Shown piece by piece: positions 22,574 to 33,310 of a stretch of 64,000 bases of DNA. The notes beneath the pieces are model-generated. The model did no database searches, had not been told where the DNA came from, and saw only the letters and a program-made list of their open reading frames with translations. Location: contig JANEZZ010002067.1 of the NCBI GenBank assembly GCA_026122225.1, positions 496,001 through 560,000 of the forward strand, read 5' to 3'. This DNA comes from Heloderma charlesbogerti (taxonomy: Eukaryota; Chordata; Lepidosauria; Squamata; Helodermatidae). Made by a program: the position numbers and the translations under genes. Position 1 is the first letter of the stretch; every line of letters starts with the position of its first letter.

Positions 22574-23032
22574 TAGGGATGGCCAAACTCACCACCATCT
22601 GCACTGCATGCCAGCCAGACCCTTGCCGCCCGCCCGCCCCTATTCGCCTCTCATGGTGAGCTGACAGGTGGTCCATGGGTGACCAGTGAGCAGCACATGG
22701 ATGACTGATCCCTTGCTGAGCCACCAGTTTGCCTTTTTTGTGAATCCCCAGTTACGCAAATGGCAGCTGTAAAGCAGCTATTTACACAAGAGTACAGGCA
22801 TAAATGGTCCATTTAAACTGTAATCTTGCGTAAACTGCCCCTTTATATCTGCCATTTGTGTAAAGCCGCCATTTTTATGCAAAATGGTGGCTTGGTGGGA
22901 CCACTGTGCTTGCCTGGCTTGGCACATGCCAAGTTGAGCAAGAGCAGCAGTCCGTGGACTGATGTCCAGGAGGCCGAGGCGAGGGAGGTCCATCAGCCTC
23001 CACCAGCTTCCCAGACTCCCATAACATCCTTA
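22574..23032. mobile_element. Short hAT-like element, 7/8 duplication
   Basis: It starts TAGGGATGGCCAAACTCACC and ends ATAACATCCTTA, flanked by GTTAAATC (22566-22573) and GTTAAATT (23033-23040). The core (about 22740-22880) is an inverted repeat: ACGCAAATGGCAGC with its complement GCCATTTGTGTAAAG, and CAGGCATAAATGG facing CCATTTAAACTGTAATC. It belongs with 31483-31919 and 60370-60872. Confidence 0.8.
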
Positions 23033-23345
23033 GTTAAATTCATACCTGTCCACAGAAATAATTCTCAGATGGGTACAAGGTCTATGACTTGTAACTACAG
23101 GTTGTTGACTTGACTATTTGCAGTCTTCATGTGACTGAACCCCATGCACCATTACCTGGTGCTGAAGAGAAGCAATGAGAAACAATGGTGGGCTGTGCCT
23201 GTACTTACTGTATTGTATGGGATTATACATTTCAGAACTAATTTCTAACAAATTGCTTTGTTTTTCCATTTAACAATAACAAGAAAAGGCACTAGAAAGA
23301 CATACTTCTTCAATTTTTCAATTGAACAACAATACCGTAAGACTC
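23033..23345. other. Unassigned sequence left of BovB-1
   Basis: No feature is recognised. The last nine bases, GTAAGACTC (23337-23345), are the left copy of the BovB-1 target duplication. Confidence 0.5.
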
Positions 23346-26300
23346 CCTTCATGGATCACTGCCTTGTTGTGGCGAAGGGGCTTGCGTAACTCAGTGAAGC
23401 CATAAGCTATGCCGTGCAGGGCCACCCAAGACGGACAGGTCATGGCGGAGAGTTCTGACAAAATGTGGTCCACTGGAGAAGGAAATGGCAACCCACTCCA
23501 GTATTCTTGCCAAGAAAACCCCATGGAAAGTATCACAACGCTAAAAGATATGACGCCGGAAGATGAGCCCCTCAGGTCGGAAGGTGTCCAATATGCTACT
23601 GGGGAAGAGCAGAGGGTATTTCCAAGTAGCGCCAGGAAGAGTGAAGCGGCTGGGCCAAACCCGAAAGGACACTCAGCTGTGGATGTGTCTGGTGGTGAAA
23701 AGAAAATCCGATGCTGTAAAGAACAATATTGTTTAGGAACCTGGAATGTCAGATCAATGAATCAAGGTAAGCTGGAGGTGGTCAAACATGAGATGGCAAG
23801 ATTGAACATCGACATCTTGGGAATCAGCGAACTAAAATGGACAGGCATGGGCGAATTTAATTCAGGTGACCATCATATCTACTATTGTGGGCAAGAATCC
23901 CTTAGAAGAAATGGAGTAGCACTCATAGTCAACAAAAGGGTGGGAAAAGCAGTACTGGGGTACAATCTTAAAAATGATAGAATGATCTCAGTACGAATCC
24001 AAGGCAAACCATTCAACATCACAGTAATTCAAGTCTATGCCCCAACCACTGAGGCCGAAGAAGCTTAGGTTGATCGGTTCTATGAAGACCTACAACACCT
24101 TCTTGAACTAACACCAAAAAAAGATATCCTCTTCATCATAGGGGATTGGAATGCTAAAGTAGGAAGTCAAGAAATCACCGGGATAACAGGCAGGCATGGC
24201 CTTGGTGTACAAAATGAAGCAGGACAAAAGCTAATAGAGTTTTGCCAAGAGAACATGCTGATCATAGCAAACACTCTTTTCCAACAGCACAAGAGGCGAC
24301 TCTACACATGGACATCACCAGATGGTCAATATCGAAATCAGATTGATTATGTCCTTTGCAGCCAAAGATGGAGAAGTCAGTAAAAACAAGACCTGGAGCT
24401 GACTGTGGCTCAGATCATGAGCTGCTTCTTGCAAAATTTCGGCTTAAATTGAAGAACGTCGGGAAAACCACTAAACCGTTCAGGTATGACCTAAATCATA
24501 TCCCTGATGAATATACAGTGAAGGTGAGGAATAGATTTCAGGGATTAGACCTGATAGACAGAGTGCCTGAGGAACTATGGACGGAGGTCCATAACATTGT
24601 TCAGGAGGCAGCAACGAAATCCATCCCAAAGAAAAAGAAATGCAAGAAAGCTAAGTGGCTGTCTGATGAGGCTTTACAAGTAGCTCACGAAAGAAGGGAA
24701 GCGAAAAGCAAGGGAGAAAGGGGAAGATATACCCAACTGAATGCAGAGTTCCAGAGAATAGCAAGGAGAGACAAGAAGGCCTTCTTAAATGAACAATGCA
24801 AAGAAATCGAGGAAAACAACAGAATGGGAAAGACTAGAGATCTCTTCAAGAAAATTGGAGATCTCAAGGGAACGTTTTGTGCAAAGATGGGCATGATAAA
24901 GGACAAAGAAGGCAGGGACTGAACAGAAGCAGATGAGATTAAGAAGAGGTGGCAAGAATACACAGAAGAACTATACAGGAAAGATCTGAATGTCCCTGAT
25001 AGCCATGATAGTGCGGTCACTGAACTTGAGCCGGACATCCTAGAGAGTGAAGTCAAGTGGGCCTTAGGAAGCATTAGTAACAACAAAGCTAGCGGAGATG
25101 ACAGTATTCCAGCCGAGCTATTTAAAATCCTAAAAGATGATGCTGTTAAAGTGCTGCATTCAATATGCCAACAAATCTGGAACACTCAACAGTGGCCACA
25201 AGACTGGAAAAGGTCAGTTTACATTCCAATTCCAAAGAAGGGCAACGCCAAGAGTGTTCAAACTACCGCACAATTGCGCTCATTTCACATGCCAGCAAGG
25301 TGATGCTCAAAATCCTACAAGCTAGGCTTCAGCAGTATGCAAACCGAGAACTACCGGAAGTACAAGCTGGGTTTCGAAGAGGCAGAGGAACTAGAGATCA
25401 AATCGCCAACATTCGCTGCATCATAGAGAAAGCAGGAGAATTCCAGAAAAACGTCTATTTCTGCTTCATTGACTACGCTAAAGCCTTTGATTGTGTGGAT
25501 CACAACAAACTGTGGCAAATTCTTAAAGTGATGGGAGTACCAGACCACCTTACCTGTCTCCTGAGAAACCTGTACGAGGGTCAAGAAGCAACAGTAAGAA
25601 CCAGACATGGAACAACCGATTGGTTCAAAATTGGGAAAGGAGTACGACAAGGCTGCATATTGTCACCCTGCTTATTTAACTTATATGCAGAGTACATCAT
25701 GAGAAATGCTGGGTTGGATGAATCAGAGGTCGGAATTAAGATTGCTGGGAGAATTATCAACAACCTCCGATATGCAGATGATACCACCCTAATGGCAGAA
25801 AGCGAAGAGGATCTCAAGAGCCTCTTGTTGAGGGTGAAAGAGGAGAGTGCAAAAGCTGGTTTGAAACTCAACATTAAAAAAACTAAGATCATGGCATCTG
25901 GCCCCATCACTTCCTGGCATATAGAAGGGGAAGAAATGGAAGCAGTGACAGATTTTACTTTCTTGGGCTCCAAGATCACTGCAGACGGTGACTGTAGCCA
26001 TGAAATTAAAAGACGCTTGCTCCTTGGGAGGAAAGCTATGGCCAACCTAGACAGCATAGTAAGAAGCAGAGACATCACCTTGCCGACAAAGGTCCGTCTA
26101 ATCAAAGCTATGGTTTTCCCAGTAGCAAGGTATGGCTGTGAGAGCTGGACTATAAGGAAGGCTGAGCACCGAAGAATTGATGCTTTCGAACTGTGGTGCT
26201 GGAGAAGACTCTTACGGGTCCCCTGGACTGCAAGGAGGTCAAATCAGTCCATCCTAAAGGAAATCAACCCTGAGTGCTCATTGGAAGGACAGATAATGAA

Positions 26301-26556
26301 GCTGAAGCTCCAATATTTTGGCCACCTAATGTGAAGAGAAAACTCCCTGGAAAAGACCCTGATGCTGGGAAAGACTGAAGGCAAAAGGAGAAGGGGACGG
26401 CAGAGGATGAGATGGCTAGATAGCATCACCGATGCAATGAATATGGACTTGAGCACACTCCGGGAGAGAGCGCAGGACAGGAAGGCCTGGCGTGCTATGG
26501 TCCATGGGGTCACGAAGAGTCGGACACGACTGAACGACTGAACAACAACAACAACT
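23346..26556 (+). mobile_element. BovB-1: full-length BovB (RTE) LINE
   Basis: A 3.2-kb RTE-clade LINE of the BovB family, flanked by a 9-bp duplication GTAAGACTC (23337-23345 and 26557-26565). It has the 5' region starting TTCATGGATCACTGCC, one endonuclease plus reverse transcriptase ORF, and the typical short 3' end CGACTGAACGACTGAACAAC with an ACA repeat. Full-length RTE copies of this size are usual. The BovB family is known in squamates and ruminants and is a textbook case of horizontal transfer. The ORF is broken at several points. Confidence 0.93.
23409..26541 (+). pseudogene. BovB-1 endonuclease/reverse transcriptase, broken
   Basis: It would encode the RTE polyprotein: an N-terminal apurinic-type endonuclease that nicks target DNA, and a reverse transcriptase. 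Visible endonuclease blocks are LGTWNVRSMNQGKLE and DILGISELKWTG, then GDWNAKVG and RNQIDYVLCSQRW. RT blocks are QAGFRRGRGTRDQI, FIDYAKAFDCVDH, GVRQGCILSPCLFNLYAEY and LRYADDTTLMAES (catalytic YADD present). The C-terminal tail is RMRWLDSITDA..SRTRLND. Comparison with BovB-2 shows five lesions: TAG at 24066 (GAG to TAG), a 10-bp deletion near 24376, TGA at 24920-24922 (CGA to TGA), a 1-bp deletion near 25252 and TGA near 26332. Two of the stops are CpG-type transitions. It cannot make a full protein. Confidence 0.9.
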
Positions 26557-27283
26557 GTAAGACTCTAAACCTATGTAAAACCTGCTAAGGCTGAATTTCA
26601 CACCTTTTACACAGAATGTGCCTTGGCTGTGGTGCATGCCAAACATAAGGTCTGAAACCAGGCAGACTTTTTTTTGCTAATGCTTCTCTGTCCATAACAT
26701 AAAGGAAAATATAATACAAAGTGGATCATTCCTTAAACAAAAACTGGAGTCTTTGAGGGTCTTGGCCAAATGGTCAATAATTTCTTTTATAAACTTCTCC
26801 TTGGAATAGGTCTTCAACTTTTCTCTCTGGACACTCAACAAACACAAGCCAGAAAATCAGCCTTCACTCACTGTCAAATGTAGCAATGTCTTCACCTTGC
26901 ACAAAGTTGTTCAATTGTGCATGTTGTAACTGGGAGTGAAAGTGCTGTCAGGATGGTAATTTGAATAGCAGGGAACAGTTTGGTGTGAAATTCAAAAGGG
27001 TCATGGTGCATATATCACACAGTGATGGGTGTACTTCTTTGGTATGCCTTTTTCCCCACAACTCATACCAAGCAACAGATTCATCTGCAAAGTTTTCAGA
27101 TTTGTAAAGTTCCTGAATGGAATTGATGTTGGCTTGAAAGTCTCTTTCTTTGGTGTGGTACATCTGAGATGGATGTAGTTTCAGCAGACAGTAAGCAGGT
27201 TGATTTTCATCACTGAAATGAGTCCTCAGTGAGGTAATAAGTGAATCCAGGTAGGGAATGTAGATGGACTGCTGTAGAACTCT

Positions 27284-27555
27284 TCCGTGAATTGGTTGGG
27301 ATTGGGCATGGATGAACCTACCTCCGTCCGGTCTTGGCGGGTGCTTGCTGAAGTGCTGCCCCCACTCGAGCCCCCCTGGGACCAGCTCTCAATCCCCCAC
27401 AACCTCACTGAGCCACTTGAACTGACCATAGATCCTATCCATGAGCACCTGCCACTTTGCTGAGCTTATTTTTATGGGAATATTGTGTAGATCAGCCTTT
27501 CCCAGGCTATGTGCATATTTAAATATGCAAATTTTTAATAACTGCCGTTATCCAG
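27284..27555. mobile_element. Probable short hAT-like element inside the transposase relic
   Basis: It falls exactly where the transposase reading breaks (between VEVELKAP and QQSIYIPYLD). It contains the palindrome GCATATTTAAATATGC (about 27512-27527) of the 10574 type, with GGCATGGATGAACC at the left and GTTATCCAGGGG at the right. The ends are diverged and the duplication is not resolved. Confidence 0.45.
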
Positions 27556-27586
27556 GGGTGCTTTAAGTTCTTGTTGTTGTTGTTGC

Positions 27587-30540
27587 TGTTCAGTCGTTCA
27601 GTCGTCCTCCTCCACATAGTCAAAGGCTTTAGCGTAGTCAATGAAGCAGAAATAGATTTTTTTTGGAATTCTCCTGCTTTCTCCATGATCCAGCAAATGT
27701 TGGCGATTTGATCTCTAGTTCCTCTGCCTCTTCGAAACCCAGCTTGTACTTCTGGTAGTTCTTGGTTCACATGCTGCTGAAGCCTAGCTTGTAGCATTTT
27801 GAGCATCACCTTGCTGGCATGTGAAATGAGCGCAATTGTACGGTAGTTTGAACACTCTTTGGCATTGCCCTTCTTTGGAACTGGAATGTAAACTGACCTT
27901 TTCCAGTCTTGTGGCCTCTGTTGAGTGTTCCAAATTTGTTGGCATATTGAGTGCAGCACTTTAACAGCATCATCTTTTAGGATCTTAAATAGCTCAGCTG
28001 GAATACTGTCATCTCTGCTAGCTTTGTTGTTAGTAATGCTTCCTAAGGCCCACTTGACTTCACTCTCTAGGATGTCAGGCTCAAGTTCAGTGACTGCACT
28101 CTCATGGCTATCAGGGACATTCAGATCTTTTCTGTATAGTTCTTCTGTGTATTCTTTCCACCTCTTCTTAATCTCATCTGCTTCTGTTCGGTCCCTGCCT
28201 TCTTTGTCCTTTATCATGCCCATCTTTGCACAAAACTTTCCCTTGATCTCCGATTTTCTTGAAGAGATCTCTAGTCTTTCCCATTCTGTTGTTTTCTTCG
28301 ATTTCTTTGCATTGTTCATTTAAGAAGGCCTTCTTGTCTCTCCTTGCTTTTTATCTGGAAACCTGCATTCAGTTAGGTATATCTTCCCCTTTCTCCCTTT
28401 CTCCCTTGCTTTTCGCTTCCCTTCTTTCTTCAGCTACTTGTAAAGCCTCATCAGACAGCCACTTGGCTTTCTTGCATTTCTTTTTCTTTGGGATGGATTG
28501 AGTTGCTGCCTCCTGAACAATGTTACGGACCTCCATCCATAGTTCCTCAGGCACTCTATCAGGTCTAATCCCTGAAATCTATTCCTCACCTCCACTGTAT
28601 ATTCATAAGGGATATGATTTAGGTCATACCTGAATGGTTTATTGGTTTTCCCTATGTTCTTCAATTAAGCCAAAATTTTGCAATAAGAAGCTCATGATCT
28701 GAGCCACAGTCAGCTCCAGGTCTTGTTTTTACTGACTGTATAGAGCTTCTCCATCTTTGGCTGGAAAGGACATAATCAATCTGATTTCGATATTGACCAT
28801 CTGGTGATGTCCATGTGTAGAGTCGCCTCTTGTGCTGTTGGAAAAGAGTGTTTGCTATGATCAGCGTGTTCTCTTGGCAAAACTCTATTAGCCTTTGTCC
28901 TGCTTTATTTTGTACACCAAGGCCATGCTTGCCTGTTATCCTGGTGATTTCTTGACTTCCTACTTTAGCATTCCAATCCCCTATGATGAAGAGGACATCT
29001 TTTTTTGGTGTTAGTTCTAGAAAGTGTTGTAGGTCTTCATAGAACCAATCAACCTCAGTTTCTTCGGCATCAGTGGTTGGGGCATAGACTTGAATTACTG
29101 TGATGTTGAACGGTTTGCCTTGGATTCATACTGAGATCATTCTATCGTTTTTGAGATTGTACCCCAGTACTGCTTTTCCCTAGGGATGTACGAAAGTCAC
29201 TTACCTTTTTGCAGGGGTGATTTGCGGTGGGGGGGAGGTGCTTCGCTTCTCCCCCCGAAGTTCAGGCAAGGGGGGGAGGCGACCCGCCTCGCCTGGCCAA
29301 AATTCAGGCCAGGGAGAAGCGCCCCGTCTCCCCAGCTGCGAAAGTAAAAAAACCAAACAAACCATGATAGGCTACGTAACGATTAACGTAGCCTATCACA
29401 GCTAGATTTCCAAAGTCAGCCGTGATAGGCTACGTAAATCGTCACGTAGCCTATCACGGGTGACTATGGAAAAAAAAAAAAAAGCTCGTGCGCAAATGGC
29501 AGCAGCCCATGGGCGCCGCCATTTGCATTCCTTATTTTGGCACATCTAGTCTATATAAAGATTTACGTAGACTATGGCGAAAATAAGGGCAACGCAAATA
29601 GCGTGCATACGCACTTTTTTTTTTTTCCCAAAGTCACCCGTGATAGGCTACATGACGATTTACGTAGCCTATCATGGCTGACTTTGGAAATCTAGCCGAG
29701 ATAGGCTACGTAAATTGTCACGTAGCCTATCACGGGTGTGTGTTGTTGTTTTTTTACTTACTTTTTTATTTTGTAATGGCGGTGGTGGCGGCCGGTCGGG
29801 AGACCGGCCGCCGCCCCCGCCCCCCACGAAACGTCGCCGAACCGCCGCCGGGACGCGCTGCCGAGAGGGACATTCGCTGAAGGTAAGTCCCATCCTAGGG
29901 GGGAGCGGGGAGCCGGCGGAGAATTTCCCCAACACTTTCGGGGGGCCGAATGCCTCGGCGCTCGGCCTCCCAAAGATTCGGGGAGAAATTCTCCGCCATC
30001 TCTACTTTTCCCACCCTTTTGTTGACTATGAGTGCTACTCCATTTCTTCTAAGGGATTCTTGCCCACAGTAGTAGATATGATGGTCACCTGAATTAAATT
30101 CGCCCATGCTTGTCCATTTTAGTTCGATGATGCCCAAGATGTCGATGTTCAATCTTGCCATCTCATGTTTGACCACCTCCAGCTTACCTTGATTCATTGA
30201 TCTTACTTTCCAGGTTCCTCAACAATATTGTTCTTTACAGCATCGGACTTCCTTTTAACCACCAGACACATCCACAGCTGAGTGTCCTTTCGGCTTTGGC
30301 CCAGCTGCTTCACTCTTTCTGGCGCTTCTTGGAAATACCCTCTGCTCTTCCCCAGTAGTATATTGGACACCTTCCGACCTGAGGGGCTCATCTTCCGGCG
30401 TCATATCTTTTAGCCTTGTGATACGTTCCATGGGGTTTTCTTGGCAAGAATACTGGAGTGGGCTGCCATTTCCTTCTCCAGTGGACCACATTTTGTCAGA
30501 ACTCTCTGCCATGACCTGTCTGTCTTGGTGGCCCTGCACA
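27587..30540 (-). pseudogene. BovB-2 endonuclease/RT, deleted and interrupted
   Basis: The endonuclease starts in the 30250-30050 region (MNQGKLEVVKHEMARLNIDI, then LKWTSMGEFNSGD), is cut by A-2, and resumes below 29180. The linker and N-terminal RT part are open over 27519-28319 (DIPAELFKIL-like ...KWALGSITNNKAS, YIPVPKKGNAKECSNYRT, QAGFRRGRGTRDQIANI). The deletion removes everything after the first catalytic RT block, including the YADD region, so no RT activity is possible. Where intact it preserves bases lost in BovB-1 (for example the 10 bp near 24376 and the A near 25252), which makes it the reference for those lesions. Confidence 0.85.
29181..30004 (-). mobile_element. A-2: hAT-like element inside BovB-2
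   Basis: The 824-bp insertion starts TAGGGATGTACGAAAGTCAC and ends TTCTCCGCCATCTCTA, flanked by perfect CTTTTCCC copies (29173-29180 and 30005-30012). The pre-insertion site is visible in BovB-1 at about 23939-23950, so the duplication length of 8 is proven internally. It is inverted relative to A-1. The core (29340-29770) repeats the A-1 pattern: GTGATAGGCTACGTAA palindromes, A-runs and GCGCAAATGGCAGC. Confidence 0.95.
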
Positions 30541-31482
30541 GCTTAGCTTATGGCTTCACTGAGTTACGCAAGCCCCTTTGCCACAACAAGGCAGTGATCC
30601 ATGAAGCAGGCTTTAAGTTCTACTTCCACTTTATCTGCCAGTTTCTTGCACTTCTCTTTTATTTTGCTAAAGGTCTCTTCACGAGCTTCCCTGTGTTGTT
30701 CCTTTAATCCCAGCAACCCTAGTATAATTAGTGCAATTCAGTGTCCAACACAGGATAATAATGGCTGCTGCCTGTAGCCAGTCTCTAGAAGAAAGGCTCT
30801 TAACCCTTCTGTAGTTGTACAACTATTTCAGGAGCAAGAAGCTCCTGAGGCTTTCTGAAGAGGTCTCTTGAGATACATTTCCCCGTCCATTCCAAATCCC
30901 TGCCCAAATCCTTGCAACTCTTGTATATGTGCTTTCATTTCCATTACATCTAACTTCACAGATTGCAGAGCTTCGGTGACTAGCATTGAAGAACATTTGC
31001 TTATGATCACAAGACAAAAGTTGATGCCTATGATGCATACAGCAACTGGTACAAAAGTTGTCTTGTCTTGACATTGTTTGATCCTGCTAATTGCTTGAGC
31101 TGTGAGACCATACCTGCATAATTTTCTGGGAACACACAGTTACTCTTGTATTTTTGAGTCCACTATGTTTCACATAACATTGGTATGTTCGGTATTAGAT
31201 GTCATCTTTGGATTCTCTGACGGAAATTTTGTTGATGGCTTTAATTGTGCCAACTGTGCTACACACATCACTTACAGTGTTCAGGTCATTTACAGAGAGA
31301 TTATGTCTATGGGATGAGCAGTGGACAAAGGTTGTCTGTGGATCAATTGTCCTGATTTGTGCTTGAGTCTAACCTTCTTTTTCTGCCATGGTTGAACAAC
31401 CATTGTACCCTTGTCCAATTAACTTATTGAGATCTAGTCCAAAATCAGAACAAGCAGGTAAGATTGTGTTGGCTATGTCTAC

Positions 31483-31919
31483 TAGGGATGGGCAAACTCA
31501 CCTAGGTCCACCTTGTGTGCCGCTCAATAGACCCCCACCAACTGCCCAGCCCTGTTCACCATGCTGCGTGAGCCACCAGCCAATCCATGGGCACCTGGCA
31601 AGCAGCTGACTGTTCCTTCGCTGAGCCACCATTTTGCACAAAATGGTGGCTCGTTCTTTTTATGCAAGGGGGCTTTTCATGCAAATAGCAGTGGTAAAGG
31701 GGCCATTTATGCAAAATTACAGGCATATATTGCCCCTTTACAGCCATCACTTGCACAAAATGGTGGATCGGCGAGGGAGCGGGGACTGCTGCGCTTGTCC
31801 AACTTGGTGCATGCTGAGTCAGGCAAGTGTGGCAGTCCACAGACTGGAGTCTGGGAGACCAAGTGTGTGTGTGAGTCTGCTGGATTTCAGCCCCCTCTTG
31901 GACTCCTGCAACACCCCTA
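31483..31919. mobile_element. Short hAT-like element, perfect 8-bp duplication
   Basis: It starts TAGGGATGGGCAAACTCACC and ends GCAACACCCCTA, with perfect ATGTCTAC at 31475-31482 and 31920-31927. It splits the hAT transposase relic between LIKIAD and DIANTILPA. The core has CCATTTTGCACAAAATGGTG palindromes and TAAAGGGGCCATTTATGC facing ATATTGCCCCTTTAC. Confidence 0.88.
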
Positions 31920-31980
31920 ATGTCTACTCAGTTTGGTCAAACTAGTCAGCAATCTTTATAAGACTCTTCTTCAGGCTGTA

Positions 31981-32664
31981 TGATACAGTGAACAAACCAA
32001 AAAAAGAGAAACGGAACGAAACAAAAAGAAAAAGGAGATCTTTGAGTTTTGCTCATAGTGTAATTTCAGAAATGTGGAAAATTCAGTTTCAGAATTAAAA
32101 TAGACACTTTTCTTTCATGGCTTTTGAGATTGTGTGTGTGGGATTGTGTGCATTATGTATATGGAAAGGGGCTGTGTTACATGCTTGTACTGAGCCTAAA
32201 AAATGATGCTTGTGTTCTGTTAATAAATGCATATTTGTGTAAATAAATCATATCCCCTGAACATACATAATTTTAACAGCCTCTAATTTGTTGAGGCAAA
32301 TTCCAAAGAAGTTTTAGTCATCACCAGCTTTCCCCAGGAGAATAATTTATGAACCATTTGAAGTTGCTGCTTCATTTTTTTTTAATCTTTGTTTTTGGTA
32401 AATAGCAGTCCACACACAGAGCAAAGATTCATTGGTATTAATAATATTCGATTACCACTCTGCAAACCCTTCAGAACCACATGGTTGGGGTGCGTAATTC
32501 CTGCAAAACAACTATAGCGGCTTCCTAAGGTGAGGCAAGTAAGGTATTGCCGGCTATCAGTCATGATCCGATAGGTAGTAACTATTCTATTTTTGGCATA
32601 CACAGGCATATGAGAGCCAAACAAATGGTCACATAAATAATTCTCCTCAAAATTCTACTTCGCC
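31981..32664. other. Unassigned sequence
   Basis: No gene or recognised repeat; A-rich at 31990-32040. The N-terminal part of the hAT transposase relic might lie here but I cannot read it. Confidence 0.35.
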
Positions 32665-33288
32665 TAGGGGTATCAAAGAAATCCGCTGCAGATTCAAATG
32701 AGGCTGGATTCCAAAGAATCCTGCTCAGGAATCCGCAGTGGATAGGGACCACTTACCTCCACTCCAGGAGGGCTGGAGGCTGAACGGCACTCGGCTGCTT
32801 CTTGCCAGCCAAAGCCGTTCGCCTCTTCCCTGTCCCTGCCAATTGCCATGTCTTTAAAAAAAAATTAAAAAGCGATCAGGAGATGTGCCCATAGACATAT
32901 AGGCAAATAGAGTCATGAATCTTGCATATAAGTCTATGTGTCCATAGGTTTATATGCAAGATCCACAGCTCTATTTTGCCTATAAGCCTATGGACACATA
33001 GACTTATATGCAAGATTCATGACTTTATTTGCATATAAGTCTATAGGCACATCCTCCTGATCGCCATTAAAAAAGAAAGGACATGGCAATCAGCAGGGAC
33101 AGGAAGGATGCAAACGGCTCTGGCTGGCAGGAGGGAAGGTAAGCACCCCCAAGCCAGTTCTCCTCCCCCCCCCCCAGAATCCGAGTGGAGCAGAACTGCT
33201 CTGGAGGATTCCAAGGGGGAGGAATGGATCACCTCCCCCCCCACAGATTCCCCACTAGAACAGACGGTGGGGAATCTGTACACCCCTA
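32665..33288. mobile_element. Short hAT-like element with 97-bp inverted arms
   Basis: It starts TAGGGGTATCAAAGAAATCC and ends CTGTACACCCCTA, flanked by ACTTCGCC (32657-32664) and ACTTTGCC (33289-33296), a CpG-type difference. The core (32869-33065) is a nearly spacerless palindrome of about 97-bp arms, with GCATATAAGTCTATG words recurring within each arm. Confidence 0.82.
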
Positions 33289-33310
33289 ACTTTGCCTATT
33301 TTAAAGGTGA

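Larger units (their letters stand above)
27572..30609 (-). mobile_element. BovB-2: internally deleted BovB LINE with nested A-2
   Basis: It is inserted in the opposite orientation to BovB-1 and flanked by a perfect 12-bp duplication GCTTTAAGTTCT (27560-27571 and 30610-30621). Both element ends are present: the 3' end at 27572 (TGTTGTTGTTG and GTTCAGTCGTTCAGTCG) and the 5' end at 30609. About 1 kb of the RT region is missing, because the reading jumps from KPLTMW (around 27615) straight to the 3' end. The nested element A-2 occupies 29181-30004. Confidence 0.92.
26740..31980 (-). pseudogene. Decayed hAT transposase gene, split by insertions
   Basis: Conceptual reading of the minus strand, with frameshifts, gives blocks of a hAT-superfamily transposase of the ZMYM1-like kind. 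In order: FGLDLNKLIGQGYNGCSTM (31380-31440); TFVHCSSHRHNLSVNDLN (31270-31330); EAREETFSKIKEKCKKLADK (30625-30700); then, across BovB-2, QQSIYIPYLDSLITSLRTHF, KLHPSQMY and ENFADESVAWYELWGKRH (27000-27270); and finally VKTLLHLTVSEG and FSGLCLLSVQREK (26800-26880), the C-terminal dimerisation region. The Q-G-Y-(D/N)-G and H-C-x-x-H-R-x-N-L signatures are established for this family. Many stops and shifts show it is dead. BovB-2, the element at 31483-31919 and one near 27284-27555 interrupt it. The N-terminus is not found. A decayed domesticated host gene is less likely but not excluded. Confidence 0.75.

Noticed and set aside
24685..25185. 166-codon open frame antisense to BovB-1
   Set aside because: It is the antisense shadow of the BovB coding frame; the plus-strand reading has the real RT-linker signature.
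25581..26105. 174-codon open frame antisense to BovB-1
   Set aside because: Shadow of the RT domain in the opposite strand; no family signature.
23346..26556. Contamination by bovine DNA
   Set aside because: BovB is native to squamates, the copy has its own duplication in local sequence, and a second copy is interrupted by a local hAT-like element.
29217..29405. Short ORFs inside subfamily A elements as transposase
   Set aside because: Frames are under 120 codons, derive from palindromes and GC-rich repeats, and differ between copies.
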